From a bacterium (GTDB lineage: Bacteria > Planctomycetota > UBA1135 > UBA2386), in contig JAUILN010000006.1 of the NCBI GenBank assembly GCA_030432695.1, positions 372,001 through 436,000 of the forward strand: DNA of 64,000 nt, given 5' to 3'. The first letter of the stretch is position 1, and each line of letters begins with the position of its first letter. The position numbers and the translations under genes were made by a program. The notes below the pieces were generated by a model, which saw only the letters and a list, made by a program, of their open reading frames with translations, was not told the DNA's origin and made no database searches. Positions 54,682 through 63,769 of the stretch are shown here, piece after piece.

Positions 54682-55944
54682 TCAACGCCGCGAGCGGGGT
54701 CGCAGCGCGGACTCGAGGACGACGCGAGCGGTCTGCGCACCGCCACGCAGACCGTTCACGTTGGCCGACCAGAAGTGGATGCCGCCGTAGATGCGGCTCA
54801 GTCCGCTCTCCCACGCTGCCGCCGAGAACGAGTCGTAGTGGCGGGTGACGCCGGGCAGGTCGTCGGAGCCGACGTCGAAGGCGATGCGGTCGGTGCCGAA
54901 GAAGCCGGCGAGCACCGTCGCGGCCGCACCGCTGAAGGTGCTGTGGCCCGACGTGTACTCCGGGAACGGCGGGGTCTCGAGCAGCGGCGTCCAGTCCGGG
55001 TCCGCGAAGGTCAGGAAGTTGCCGTCCTCGCCGGCGAGCGGGATCGAGGTGATCGGGCGCCACAGGCCGAACTCGTACTTGCAGTCCCAGGAGACGATGG
55101 CGGCGTCGGCGAGTGCCAGGTTCAACAGCGCGAACAGGCGCGCGGTGTCGAGCAGCGACTGGGGGCGTTGGCGCAGGGCTACGTGTGCGATCTCGTTCCA
55201 GTGTCCGGGCGGAGTCGCGGTGCCGGGACCGTAGCCCCAGAAGTAGGCGATCTCGGACTGGTCGGCGCTGCGGATCGAGCTGTCGGCGCGGCCGTAGATC
55301 TGCACCTGGGCCTGCTCGAGTGCGTAGCGGAACGAGCGGATTGCAGGCGGGGGAGCGGGCCGGAACTGATCGCCGGAGTCCAGCACGAACGGTTCGACGT
55401 TGCCCCAGTTGGGGAGCAGAGCCGGGCGGACCACACCGCCGAACGACACCGTGGGCCGCCACACGCCGATGTCGGTCGAGCCCGGGTAGGAGCCGGGGAT
55501 CTCAGAGCCGTCGCCGGTGCGCGCCGCGAGGACCTGGCCGGCGACCTGCTGGCCCCACACCACGCCGGCATCACGGCGCCGGGGATTGCGGATGCCGGCG
55601 AGGATCTGGTCGTGCAGCACATCGAACACCGCGGCCTGCGACGGCAGGAGCGTGACCAGGACCTCGCGCGCGGCGGCGCTGCCCGCCGCTTCGGGCGAGG
55701 CATTGCGCGGCGCGCCGGGCTCGACCAGATAGGCGTCGAAGCGCGGGTTGATCCCGTTGATCGCGTCGAACATGCCCGCGTGCAGCATCGCGAGCTGACG
55801 CGTCGCGGCGGGCGGCGGGGTGTTGGTGGCGCGGATCGCGTCGAGGGCTGCGTGGTTCCAGCGGTCGACGACGTCCTGGCTGGGGAGGGTGGCCGCGAAC
55901 AGCGACAGGAGGAGCCCGAAGGCCGGAAGTCGGATGGGGGACAT
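54682..55944 (-). CDS. Secreted vanadium-haloperoxidase-like PAP2 protein
   Basis: 420 residues from ATG 55944; the signal peptide is MSPIRLPAFGLLLSLFAATLPSQ. The vanadate/phosphate pocket motifs are in order: KYEFGLWRP, then EYTSGHSTFSG, then SRIYGGIHFW. They match the K-x6-RP, PSGH and SR-x5-H signatures of vanadium haloperoxidases and PAP2 phosphatases. Family members either oxidise halides with peroxide or act as acid phosphatases. The length and secretion favour a haloperoxidase-type protein, but halide oxidation cannot be read from sequence. Monocistronic, with 254 bp to the next minus-strand gene upstream. Confidence 0.88.
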   Translation of the reverse strand: MSPIRLPAFGLLLSLFAATLPSQDVVDRWNHAALDAIRATNTPPPAATRQLAMLHAGMFDAINGINPRFDAYLVEPGAPRNASPEAAGSAAAREVLVTLLPSQAAVFDVLHDQILAGIRNPRRRDAGVVWGQQVAGQVLAARTGDGSEIPGSYPGSTDIGVWRPTVSFGGVVRPALLPNWGNVEPFVLDSGDQFRPAPPPAIRSFRYALEQAQVQIYGRADSSIRSADQSEIAYFWGYGPGTATPPGHWNEIAHVALRQRPQSLLDTARLFALLNLALADAAIVSWDCKYEFGLWRPITSIPLAGEDGNFLTFADPDWTPLLETPPFPEYTSGHSTFSGAAATVLAGFFGTDRIAFDVGSDDLPGVTRHYDSFSAAAWESGLSRIYGGIHFWSANVNGLRGGAQTARVVLESALRPRSRR

Positions 55945-56198
55945 GGGGAGCGAGAGGGTTCGTGTGGTTTGCAGACGAATCACTTACCCCGACCTGCAGA
56001 GGGCGAGGAGCCCCTCCCGCATCCCGACCGACTCCCCATTGCGACCGACTTACCTGCTGGCGGTCCTCAGGATGAGCACCGCGTAGAACGATCAATCGGG
56101 GTCGACCGGCCTCCGACCACCGACCACCGGTGTTGCCGGGCATCGCTCCGCTCGCCGGCCGCTGTACGTGCTGCGCGGGGCGACCCTTGCCGACCGGG

Positions 56199-57116
56199 TC
56201 AGTGCGTGTGCGGGCTGAGCACGAACTCCTCGGACCGGAACTCTTGCCCGTCGCGCAGGAACCGCAGGACCACGATCGACTGGAACTCCCGGCCCTGCAG
56301 CCATGCGGCGTCGGCGCCGGTGTCGCCGGGGAAGACGAAGTAGTTGGTCTGGCCGTCGCGGACGTTCGGGTTGCCGTCCTCGTCCGCGTTGCGGTCCGCG
56401 TCGCGCGGGCGCAGGGTCACGGTCCGGTCCTCCAGGTCGATGAACTCGACCTGCACGGTGGCGTCGAGTGGTAGGTCGAAGGGGCGGGAACCGGCCGCGT
56501 CTTCGCTGAGCCAGAGTTCGAGGTCGCCCTTGTCGTCGTGCAGCTTCAGCTCGAGGTGGCCGGTGCGTCCGCCGCCCGAGAACTCCGCCGGAACTCCGTG
56601 GTGGGCACCCTCGGCATGCTCGTGGCCATGGCCGTCGAGCGGCAGGCTGCCGCGTTCGTCGAGGCCCTCGGCGCGCAGGCGCAGGACCGCGCGGTGGGGC
56701 ACCTGCTCGCCGGCTCGCGGGGTCACGTGGAAGTGCAGGCCCGTGCCCTCGCGGCCGCCCTTCGCCGGCGCGCTGAGCTGCGTGCCGTCCTGGCTCTCCA
56801 CCCACAGGTAGACGTTCAGCGTGTCGAGTTCGGCCGCGGCGTCGCCCTTCGGGTGGACCTCGAACGCGCCTTCCTTACCGGGCTGCAGTTCGCCGAGCAT
56901 CACGATGCCGAACTCCCGGCCGCCGACGGTGACGGTGCCGAGGTCGGTGGCGGTGCCGTGGCCTTCGCCGGCGTCCATCGAAGCCGTGTTGTCGGTCGAG
57001 GCTCCGCGGTCGGGAGTGGCCTGCTCGGTGGAGTCGCCGCAGGCGATGAGCAGCAGGCTGGCGAGCAACAGCATCCCGGCGTGGGGGAGGGCGAGGTGGA
57101 TCGGGAGGTTCTTCAT
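56199..57116 (-). CDS. His-rich lipoprotein at the end of the metal-efflux operon
   Basis: 305 residues. The signal peptide ends in the lipobox LLIAC (MKNLPIHLALPHAGMLLLASLLLIAC). Mature part: an acidic linker, a beta domain (TVTVGGREFGIVMLGELQPG..VYLWVES), a central histidine cluster DGHGHEHAEGAHH, then a second beta domain. GLHFHVTP and LSPHTH at the very C-terminus add histidines. The layout suggests binding of zinc, cobalt, nickel or copper in the periplasm. It follows the RND permease gene by 23 bp as the last gene of the efflux operon. No known family name. Confidence 0.78.
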   Translation of the reverse strand: MKNLPIHLALPHAGMLLLASLLLIACGDSTEQATPDRGASTDNTASMDAGEGHGTATDLGTVTVGGREFGIVMLGELQPGKEGAFEVHPKGDAAAELDTLNVYLWVESQDGTQLSAPAKGGREGTGLHFHVTPRAGEQVPHRAVLRLRAEGLDERGSLPLDGHGHEHAEGAHHGVPAEFSGGGRTGHLELKLHDDKGDLELWLSEDAAGSRPFDLPLDATVQVEFIDLEDRTVTLRPRDADRNADEDGNPNVRDGQTNYFVFPGDTGADAAWLQGREFQSIVVLRFLRDGQEFRSEEFVLSPHTH

Positions 57117-57139
57117 GTCGGTTCTCCGGGGCGTCGAGG

Positions 57140-60100
57140 TCAGGGAGTGGTTGGATCGAGGCGGGCGCCGCGCCGCGGTCGCGGGCCGCCGCCGAACAGT
57201 TGGAAGGCGACCGGCACCACGAACAGGTTCAGGAAGGTGCTGCTCACCAGGCCGCCGAGGATCACCACGGCGATCGGATACTGGAGTTCGCTGCCGATCT
57301 CGCCCTTGCCGAGCACCAGCGGGATCAGCGCCAGGGCCGAGCTCAGCGCGGTCATCAGGATCGGCACCAGCCGCTCCTGCGCACCGCGGCGCACCGCCTC
57401 CTGCGGCGGCACGCCCTCCTCCTCCATCAGGTGGTAGTAGTGCGAGATCAGCAGCAGGCCGTTGCGGCAGGCGACGCCGGCGAGGCCGATGAAGCCGACC
57501 ATCGCCGAGATCGACACCACCGGTGCGATGTAGCTGCCGCTGCCGAACAGTCCGGCGAGGTTGGCGAGGACGCTCGGGGAGTCGGCGAGGAACAGTGCCG
57601 CCACCCCGCCGACCAGCGCCAGCGGCAGGTTCAGCAGCACCAGCAGGACCGGTCGGGCCAGGCCGAACGCCGCGTAGAGGATCACCACGATCAGTGCCAG
57701 CACGCCGATCGACGCCCACAGGATCCGTCGGCTGGCCTCCTCCTGGGCTTCGAACTGGCCGCCGTACTCGACGTAGACACCGTCGCGCCGCGCGATCATC
57801 GGATCGACCCGCGCGCGGATGCTGGCGATCAGGTCGCCGAGGTTGTGGCCTTCGGCGACGTTGCAGGAGATCACCGCCTTGCGGCGCACGTTCTCGCGGG
57901 TGATCAGGCTCGATGCCTGCTCCTCGTAGACGTCGGCGACGGTCTCGACGCGGATCGTTGCGCCCGACGGCGTGCGCAGCAGGAAGCGCCGCACGTCGTC
58001 GAGGTCCTGCCGGGCCGACTCGGCGAGGCGCAGCACGATGTCGAGGCGGGCCGAGCCCTGGTTCACGACGCCGACGGTGCGGCCGAGGAACGCGGTCTCG
58101 AGCTGGGTGGCGGCGGCCGCCGGGGTGAGGCCGTAGAGCGCCAGGCGGTCGCGGTCGAAGCGGATCGGCAGGGTGTCGGTGAGCACCTCGCGGTTGGCGA
58201 CGAGGTCGCGGATCCCGGGCAGTGGCCGCAGCGCACCGTCGATCTCCCTGGCGATCGCGCGGAGCTCGTCGAGGTCGTCGCCGAACACCTTGATCGCCAC
58301 CGCGGCGGGCGTGCCCGACAGGATGTGCGACAGGCGGTGGCCGATCGGCCCACCGATCTGCGAGGTCACGCCGGGCGTGGCATCGAGCAGGGCGACCAGC
58401 GCGCGGCGGACGGAGTGGACGTCGGCATCCGGCTCCAGGCGGATGTCGACCTCGCTGGCGCTGACCGGCTCGGCGTGCTCGTCCTGCTCGGCGCGGCCGG
58501 TGCGCCGGGTGACCGCTGCGACCCCTTCGATCTCACCGGCGCGCAGTTCGATGCGGCGGGCGATGCGGTCGGACTCGGGCAGCGAGGTGCCGGCGGGCGT
58601 GTTCAGGAACAGCGTGATGCTGCCCTCGTTGAACTCCGGCAGGAACGAGGAGCCGAAGCTCGCCGCCAGGGCCACCGCCGCCGCCAGCAGCACCGCGGCG
58701 GTGCCGAGCACCAGCGCCCGCGACCGCAGCGCGAAGTCGAGTCCGACCGCGTAGCCGACCTTCAGTTGGCGGACGAGCCAGCCGTCGCGCTCGCCGTGCA
58801 CCGCCGGTGCGTTGCGCAGCAGGTAGTAGCACAGCACCGGGGTGAGGGTCATCGCGACCAGCAACGACGCGCCGAGGCTGATCACGTAGGCGGCGCCGAG
58901 CGGGCGGAAGAAGCGGCCCTCGACCCCACCCAGGAAGAACAGCGGCACGAACACCAGCACGATCACCGCGGTCGCCAGCAGGATCGCCTCACGGACCTCG
59001 GCGCTGGCTGCGTACACGACCTGCAGGGTCGAGGCCTGCTCCTCGGCCGGGCGCGCGGCGTTCTGGCGCAGCCGCCGGAACACGTTCTCGACGTCGACGA
59101 TCGCGTCGTCGACCAGCGAGCCGATCGCCACCGCGATCCCACCCAGCGTCATCACGTTGACGGTCGCGCCGAACGCGTCGAGGACCAGCAGCGCCGCGCC
59201 CAGCGACAGCGGCAGCGCGGTGAGCGTGATGAGCGTGGTCCGGACGTTCAGCAGGAACAGGAACAGGATCACCAGTACGAACAGCGCCGCATCGCGCAGC
59301 GACACCAGCACGTTGTCGATCGCGACGCCGATGAAGTCCGCCTGGCGGAAGATCGCCCGCTCGAGTTCCGCGCCCGCCGGCAGCGTGGCTTCGAAGGCGT
59401 CGAGCATCGCGTCGATGCGGCGCGTGAGCTCCAGCGTGTTGGCGTTCGGGTTGCGTTGGACGGTGAGGATGACCGCCGGGCGACCGCTGGCCGAGCCGGT
59501 GCCGCGGCGCGGCGCGCCGGCGATGCCGACCGTGGCGACCTGCTCGAGCCGCACCGGTGTGCCGTGCCAGTCGCCGACCACCGTGGCCGCGATGTCGGCC
59601 GCGCTGCGAACCCGGGTCTCGGGGCGCAGCGGCAGCTCCCGGCCGCCGACGTCCGGCAGGTAGCCCGCGCCGACCGGGGCGTGGGCCGCGGCGGTGGCCG
59701 CCTCGACCTGTTCCAGCGACAGGCCGTAGCGCTGCAGGTTCTCGGGTAGGACCTCGACCTGGTACTGCGGCAGCTCGCCGCCGAGCGCGGTCACCTGCGC
59801 GACGCCGGTGACGGCGAGGAGCCGCGGCCGCAGGTCGAACTCGGCGATGCGCCGCAGCTCCAGCGGGGCGACCGATTGGTCGGCGCTGGTGAGGCCGAGC
59901 AGCATCACCTCGCCGGCGATGCTCGACACCGGAGTCATCTCGGGCGGATGGATGTTGTCGGGCAGCACCCCCTGCAGACGCGTCAGCCGCTCGGCGATGA
60001 GCTGGCGGTTGCGGTAGATGTCGGCGCCGAAGTCGAACTCGGCCCAGACGATCGACAGGCCGAGCGCGGAGCTGGAGCGCAGCCGACGCAGGCCGGAGAT

Positions 60101-60325
60101 CCCGTTGAGCGCGGTCTCGATCTGGAAGGTGACGGCGCGCTCCACCTCCTCGGGCGCGTAGCCCGGCGCCTCGGTCATGATCGTGACCGTCGGTGCGTTG
60201 AGTTCCGGGAACACCTCGACCGGCATCTGTGGCACCCGCCAGGCGGCGAGGGCCAGCAGCAGGCCGGCCAGCGCCAGGACCAGGCCACGGCGGTCGAGCG
60301 AGAAGCGGATCAGGCGGTTGAGCAT
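57140..60325 (-). CDS. Heavy-metal-type RND efflux permease (CzcA/CusA-like)
   Basis: 1061 residues, standard for the HME branch of RND pumps. Opens with MLNRLIRFSLDRRGLVLAL and VEVFPELNAPTVTIMTEAPG, both typical of the CzcA class. Helix 4 has GSLVDDAIVDVENVFRR with Asp406 and Asp407. The second half carries FLPEFNEGSITLFL, which the metal branch shares. It would drive out divalent or monovalent metal ions from the periplasm or cytoplasm by proton antiport. The metal cannot be chosen from sequence; His-rich partner proteins favour zinc, cobalt, nickel or copper. Part of a complete tripartite system with the genes at 60344 and 61765. Confidence 0.92.
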   Translation of the reverse strand: MLNRLIRFSLDRRGLVLALAGLLLALAAWRVPQMPVEVFPELNAPTVTIMTEAPGYAPEEVERAVTFQIETALNGISGLRRLRSSSALGLSIVWAEFDFGADIYRNRQLIAERLTRLQGVLPDNIHPPEMTPVSSIAGEVMLLGLTSADQSVAPLELRRIAEFDLRPRLLAVTGVAQVTALGGELPQYQVEVLPENLQRYGLSLEQVEAATAAAHAPVGAGYLPDVGGRELPLRPETRVRSAADIAATVVGDWHGTPVRLEQVATVGIAGAPRRGTGSASGRPAVILTVQRNPNANTLELTRRIDAMLDAFEATLPAGAELERAIFRQADFIGVAIDNVLVSLRDAALFVLVILFLFLLNVRTTLITLTALPLSLGAALLVLDAFGATVNVMTLGGIAVAIGSLVDDAIVDVENVFRRLRQNAARPAEEQASTLQVVYAASAEVREAILLATAVIVLVFVPLFFLGGVEGRFFRPLGAAYVISLGASLLVAMTLTPVLCYYLLRNAPAVHGERDGWLVRQLKVGYAVGLDFALRSRALVLGTAAVLLAAAVALAASFGSSFLPEFNEGSITLFLNTPAGTSLPESDRIARRIELRAGEIEGVAAVTRRTGRAEQDEHAEPVSASEVDIRLEPDADVHSVRRALVALLDATPGVTSQIGGPIGHRLSHILSGTPAAVAIKVFGDDLDELRAIAREIDGALRPLPGIRDLVANREVLTDTLPIRFDRDRLALYGLTPAAAATQLETAFLGRTVGVVNQGSARLDIVLRLAESARQDLDDVRRFLLRTPSGATIRVETVADVYEEQASSLITRENVRRKAVISCNVAEGHNLGDLIASIRARVDPMIARRDGVYVEYGGQFEAQEEASRRILWASIGVLALIVVILYAAFGLARPVLLVLLNLPLALVGGVAALFLADSPSVLANLAGLFGSGSYIAPVVSISAMVGFIGLAGVACRNGLLLISHYYHLMEEEGVPPQEAVRRGAQERLVPILMTALSSALALIPLVLGKGEIGSELQYPIAVVILGGLVSSTFLNLFVVPVAFQLFGGGPRPRRGARLDPTTP

Positions 60326-60343
60326 CGGAGTCGTTCCGCCTCG

Positions 60344-61768
60344 TCACTTGTGGTCGGAGTGCCAGGTGCCGTCGGCGTGGAAGTGCCCACCCTCGGGTGG
60401 CTTGCCGAGCCCGGTCTGCTTCAGTTGGTGGATGCCGTCGGCGACGACCTGCTCGCCGTCGAGCACGCCGGCGAAGACCTCGACCAGACCGCGGGCCCGC
60501 TGGCCGAGTTCGACCGGGGTGCGGATCGCGACGTTCGGGTCGTCGGACGCCCGCTTGAAGACGATCGCTTCGAGGCCGTCGAAGACCACGCAGCGTTCGG
60601 GGATCAGCACCTCCTCGCCGGCGCTCTGCTCGACGCGGATCCAGGCGAGCGCCGACAACCCGTCGGCGAGGCGTCGCTCCGGGTTCGGGACCGGCGCCTC
60701 CACGTGCGCCATGCGGGTCGCCGGATCGGTGACCGGGATCCGAGGCGCGAGGGTGGTCTCCACCGGCGGGAGCGCGTGCGAGGGGAACTCGATCCGCACC
60801 GGGTCGCCGGCGTCGAGCGAGCCGAGGTCGCCCTCGGGCAGGTGGCCGCGGAACCGCAGCTCGCGGGTGTCGAGCACGACCAGCAGGTCGTCGCCGGCGG
60901 CCAACAGGTCGCCAGCCGTCACGAACACCTCGCTGACGGTGCCGGCGGCGGGAGCCAGGACGTCGAAGCGGCGCAGACCGCGCCATCTCGGTGCGCCGGC
61001 GTCGTCGCCGGCTTCGAGCAGCGAAGCCTCCAGACCGGTGAGCACCGCGAGTTCCTGCAGTTCCTCCTGCACCGCCTGCCGGGCCCGCTCGGCCTCGATC
61101 TCCCAATCGGCCACGGCGGCCGCCAATTCGTCGCGGCGCAGCGCGGCGTCCAGCCGGGCCCGGCCTGCGTCGGTCACCGCGGCGCGCACCGTGAGCAGCT
61201 CGCCCTCGGTCAGCGCATTGCCCTGGTCGTGGAGGCGCTGGAGTTCGGCCAGTCGCTGATGGCTCGCCTGCTCGAACTGCGTGGCGGCCTCGACGTGCGA
61301 CGTGCTGTCGGTGAGCCGGGCCTTCGCGGCGAGCAGTCCGGCGTGCGCGCGGGCGAGTTGCTGGTGGGCGATCTCGATCCGGTTCTGGGCGTGCAGGAGT
61401 TCGGGCGACGTGAGCGTGGCAAGGACCTCGCCAGCGGCGACCTCCTGCCAGCGGGACACCGTGCTCACCACGCGGCAGCGGGCCGGAGCACGTGGCCGCC
61501 ACCGTGCCTGCTCGGGCACCTCGAGTTGGCCGGGCACCTGGCGCCAGACGCCGAGTCGGCCGCGGGTGGCGGTCTCGTAGGTGATGCCCAGATTGCCCAC
61601 CACCTCGGGTGGGACCTGCAGGCGGTTGGTCAGCCCGGGTGCCTCGTCCTGCCGTGGCGTGGCGGAATCGGTCGGCTCGCGGGTGCAGCCGGCGAGCGGG
61701 ACCAACACCAGGAGGAGCGGAGCGGCGGCCCTCGGCGGCCGGCGAAGCGAGCGGAGCGGCGAGATCAT
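60344..61768 (-). CDS. Metal-efflux periplasmic adaptor lipoprotein (CzcB/CusB-like)
   Basis: 474 residues with the lipobox LAGC (Cys28). Lipoyl half-motifs flank a long helical hairpin (about 115-240), followed by beta-barrel domains. The C-terminus ends in GGHFHADGTWHSDHK, a histidine tail that may bind metal. ATG 61768 overlaps the stop of the outer-membrane factor gene (4 nt), and 18 bp separate it from the permease gene. It links the permease to the TolC-like channel. Confidence 0.9.
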   Translation of the reverse strand: MISPLRSLRRPPRAAAPLLLVLVPLAGCTREPTDSATPRQDEAPGLTNRLQVPPEVVGNLGITYETATRGRLGVWRQVPGQLEVPEQARWRPRAPARCRVVSTVSRWQEVAAGEVLATLTSPELLHAQNRIEIAHQQLARAHAGLLAAKARLTDSTSHVEAATQFEQASHQRLAELQRLHDQGNALTEGELLTVRAAVTDAGRARLDAALRRDELAAAVADWEIEAERARQAVQEELQELAVLTGLEASLLEAGDDAGAPRWRGLRRFDVLAPAAGTVSEVFVTAGDLLAAGDDLLVVLDTRELRFRGHLPEGDLGSLDAGDPVRIEFPSHALPPVETTLAPRIPVTDPATRMAHVEAPVPNPERRLADGLSALAWIRVEQSAGEEVLIPERCVVFDGLEAIVFKRASDDPNVAIRTPVELGQRARGLVEVFAGVLDGEQVVADGIHQLKQTGLGKPPEGGHFHADGTWHSDHK

Positions 61769-63210
61769 GGCTGGTCCTGTGGCGAGTCGTTGCGGGCGAT
61801 CGATGGCTGCAGGGCGAGGCCGCCGGTGAGGGCCGCGCGAAGCCGCGCCGCGGCGAGCTCCTCTTCGAGTTCGTGGGCACGCGTGCGGGCGCGTGCGATC
61901 GCGCGCTGTGCGGCGAGCACTTCGACCACGTTCACGCGGCCGATCCGGAGTCGGCTCTGCAGCGACGCGGCTGCGGACTCGGCGTCCTGCATCGCTCCGG
62001 TCCGATGGATCTCGAAGCGGCGCGACGCCGTCAGCAGGTCGTCGCGGGCCCGGGCCTCGCGGTGGATCGCCGCCAGCAGCGCCTCGCGGTAGGCCTCACG
62101 GGCGCGGTCGCGTGCTTCTTCGGCGGTGGCGATGTTGCCGCGGTTGCGGTCGAACAGCGGGAGGTCGAGGTCGAGCTGCGGACCGAGGGTCGGCTCGCCG
62201 CGGTCGTCTTCGAAGGTCGGGCCGAACGCGATGGCTGGATACTGCTTGCGCACCTCGAGTCGCAGCGAGGCTTCGGCGAGCCGGTAGGCCGCCTCCGCGG
62301 CGCGCAGCCCCGGCAGGTCCATCAGCGCCTGCCGGTCGGTGGCCGCGAGGTCGGGGACGGCGAAGTCGGCGTCGAGGCGCAGCTCCACGGGCGCGTCGGG
62401 CAGCAGCCCCATCAGCGCGGACAGGTCGCTGCGGGTCCGGCGGATCTCGGCGAGCACGTCTTCCAGGGCGAGCCGGGTCTCGTCGTGTTCGCTGCGGGCG
62501 AGATACACGGACACGGCATCGAGCTGACCGGCAGCCTGCAGGTCGCCGACCCAGCGGAGCAGGTCCGCTTGCGACCGGGCCAGATCGTCGAGCGTCGCGC
62601 GCTGGCGCTGCAACCGGGACAGGCGGAGGAACGCCCGGCGCGTCTCGGACAGTGCTTCGAGCTCGGCCTCGACGACCTGCAGGACGCGCTGGTCGGCGAG
62701 TGCCGCGGCGCGTTCCCTTCGGGCAGCGGCCACTCCCCACAGCGGCAGTTCCCAGGTCACGCTGGCCGGGAAGATCCACTGCGAGTCCTGCAGGGAGATG
62801 CGCGGACCCAGCGAGAGCTGCGGATTCTCCAGCACGCCGGCCTGCAGCACCTGCGCGCCGGCGATGCGGGCCGCGGCGCGGGCGTCGCGCACGGTCGGGG
62901 CGTAGCACAGCGCGAGCGTGCTGGCTTCGGCGAGGTCGAGACCGTCGTCGAACACCACGTCGGCCTCGAGTGGGAACCACTCGCTCCGCCACGGTCCGGG
63001 GTGGACGGCGGTGAGGTCCTGCGCGGCCCGTAGCTCGAGTTCGCGCAGGATCTCGGCGGGGACCAGCGGGTCCGGTCGGTAGCTGACGCAGGCCGACAGG
63101 GTCAGGATCGCCAACGGAATCAGCCGTGGCGCGATGGCCGGTGGACGCAGGGTGCGTCCGCGGGCGCGGGATGGGGCGGGGGCGGCGGTCCCCGAGGGAG
63201 CGTCGTGCAC
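61765..63210 (-). CDS. TolC-family outer-membrane efflux lipoprotein
   Basis: 481 residues. A basic N-terminus and hydrophobic segment end in LSAC, a lipobox. Two outer-membrane-efflux repeats with long coiled-coil helices follow; heptad-like Ala/Leu/Arg/Glu runs are visible at about 120-240 and 330-450. The sequences LDLPLFDRNRGNIATAEE and GRVNVVEVLAAQ are typical of CzcC/CusC-type proteins. It forms the exit duct of the metal pump. 82 bp downstream of the His-rich gene. Confidence 0.9.
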   Translation of the reverse strand: MHDAPSGTAAPAPSRARGRTLRPPAIAPRLIPLAILTLSACVSYRPDPLVPAEILRELELRAAQDLTAVHPGPWRSEWFPLEADVVFDDGLDLAEASTLALCYAPTVRDARAAARIAGAQVLQAGVLENPQLSLGPRISLQDSQWIFPASVTWELPLWGVAAARRERAAALADQRVLQVVEAELEALSETRRAFLRLSRLQRQRATLDDLARSQADLLRWVGDLQAAGQLDAVSVYLARSEHDETRLALEDVLAEIRRTRSDLSALMGLLPDAPVELRLDADFAVPDLAATDRQALMDLPGLRAAEAAYRLAEASLRLEVRKQYPAIAFGPTFEDDRGEPTLGPQLDLDLPLFDRNRGNIATAEEARDRAREAYREALLAAIHREARARDDLLTASRRFEIHRTGAMQDAESAAASLQSRLRIGRVNVVEVLAAQRAIARARTRAHELEEELAAARLRAALTGGLALQPSIARNDSPQDQP

Positions 63211-63292
63211 TGCTTCGGTCGCTGGCGGGTCGTCTGATGCTGCTGCCGGTACGGACCGGCGGCGTGGGACGCGGCGCTACCGCGTCACGGGA

Positions 63293-63769
63293 TCAGACGA
63301 GTGCCGGGGGCGCCCGGGGCCGCGCCGGTGTGCACGGAGGTGGTCGCTGGACCCGCGGTCCCAGCGGGATCGGTCGCGATGCGGTGCGGCCGCCGGGGGG
63401 CAAGCCGGGGAACGGCTCCGGCAGCGCGGCGCACAGCTCGTGGTGCGCCGGCGCCGGCGGCGGCTGCTGGTCCTGCTGGTCGTCGAGATGGTCTTCGACC
63501 GGGTGCGGATGGTGGGGCGCGCCGGAATCGTCGCCGTGGGTGTGGGCGTGGGCGTGGCGGTGCGATGCCGAGTGGTGCCCCAGCGCCAGATCCTGCGACG
63601 AACCGTGATGCTGCGCAGCGTGGCCGTGGTCCTGATGACCGTGAGCAGCGAGCCGATGTTCGTGCGCGGCGAGGTGCAGTGGCACCCACAACGTCTGCAG
63701 CACCAGACACGCACACGCGACGACTGCGAGCAGTCGCTTGGAGTGGCGGGTCTGGAGGAGGGCGCGCAT
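63293..63769 (-). CDS. Histidine-rich exported protein, first gene of the metal-efflux operon
   Basis: 158 residues. An N-terminal hydrophobic segment (LLAVVACACLVLQTLWVPLHLA) is followed by a region packed with histidine (HGHQDHGHAAQHHG, HHSASHRHAHAHTHGDD, HHPHPVEDH), then a Pro-rich tail. Small His-rich proteins of this type occur next to cobalt/zinc/cadmium efflux genes and probably buffer or sense metal in the periplasm. No metal-responsive regulator gene is visible, but only 231 bp of upstream sequence remain in the window and they show no clear gene or operator. Confidence 0.78.
   Translation of the reverse strand: MRALLQTRHSKRLLAVVACACLVLQTLWVPLHLAAHEHRLAAHGHQDHGHAAQHHGSSQDLALGHHSASHRHAHAHTHGDDSGAPHHPHPVEDHLDDQQDQQPPPAPAHHELCAALPEPFPGLPPGGRTASRPIPLGPRVQRPPPCTPARPRAPPALV

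Noticed and set aside
57200..62092. Long plus-strand frames opposite the metal-efflux operon
   Set aside because: GC-rich antisense shadows; the minus strand encodes RND, adaptor and TolC proteins with clear motifs.
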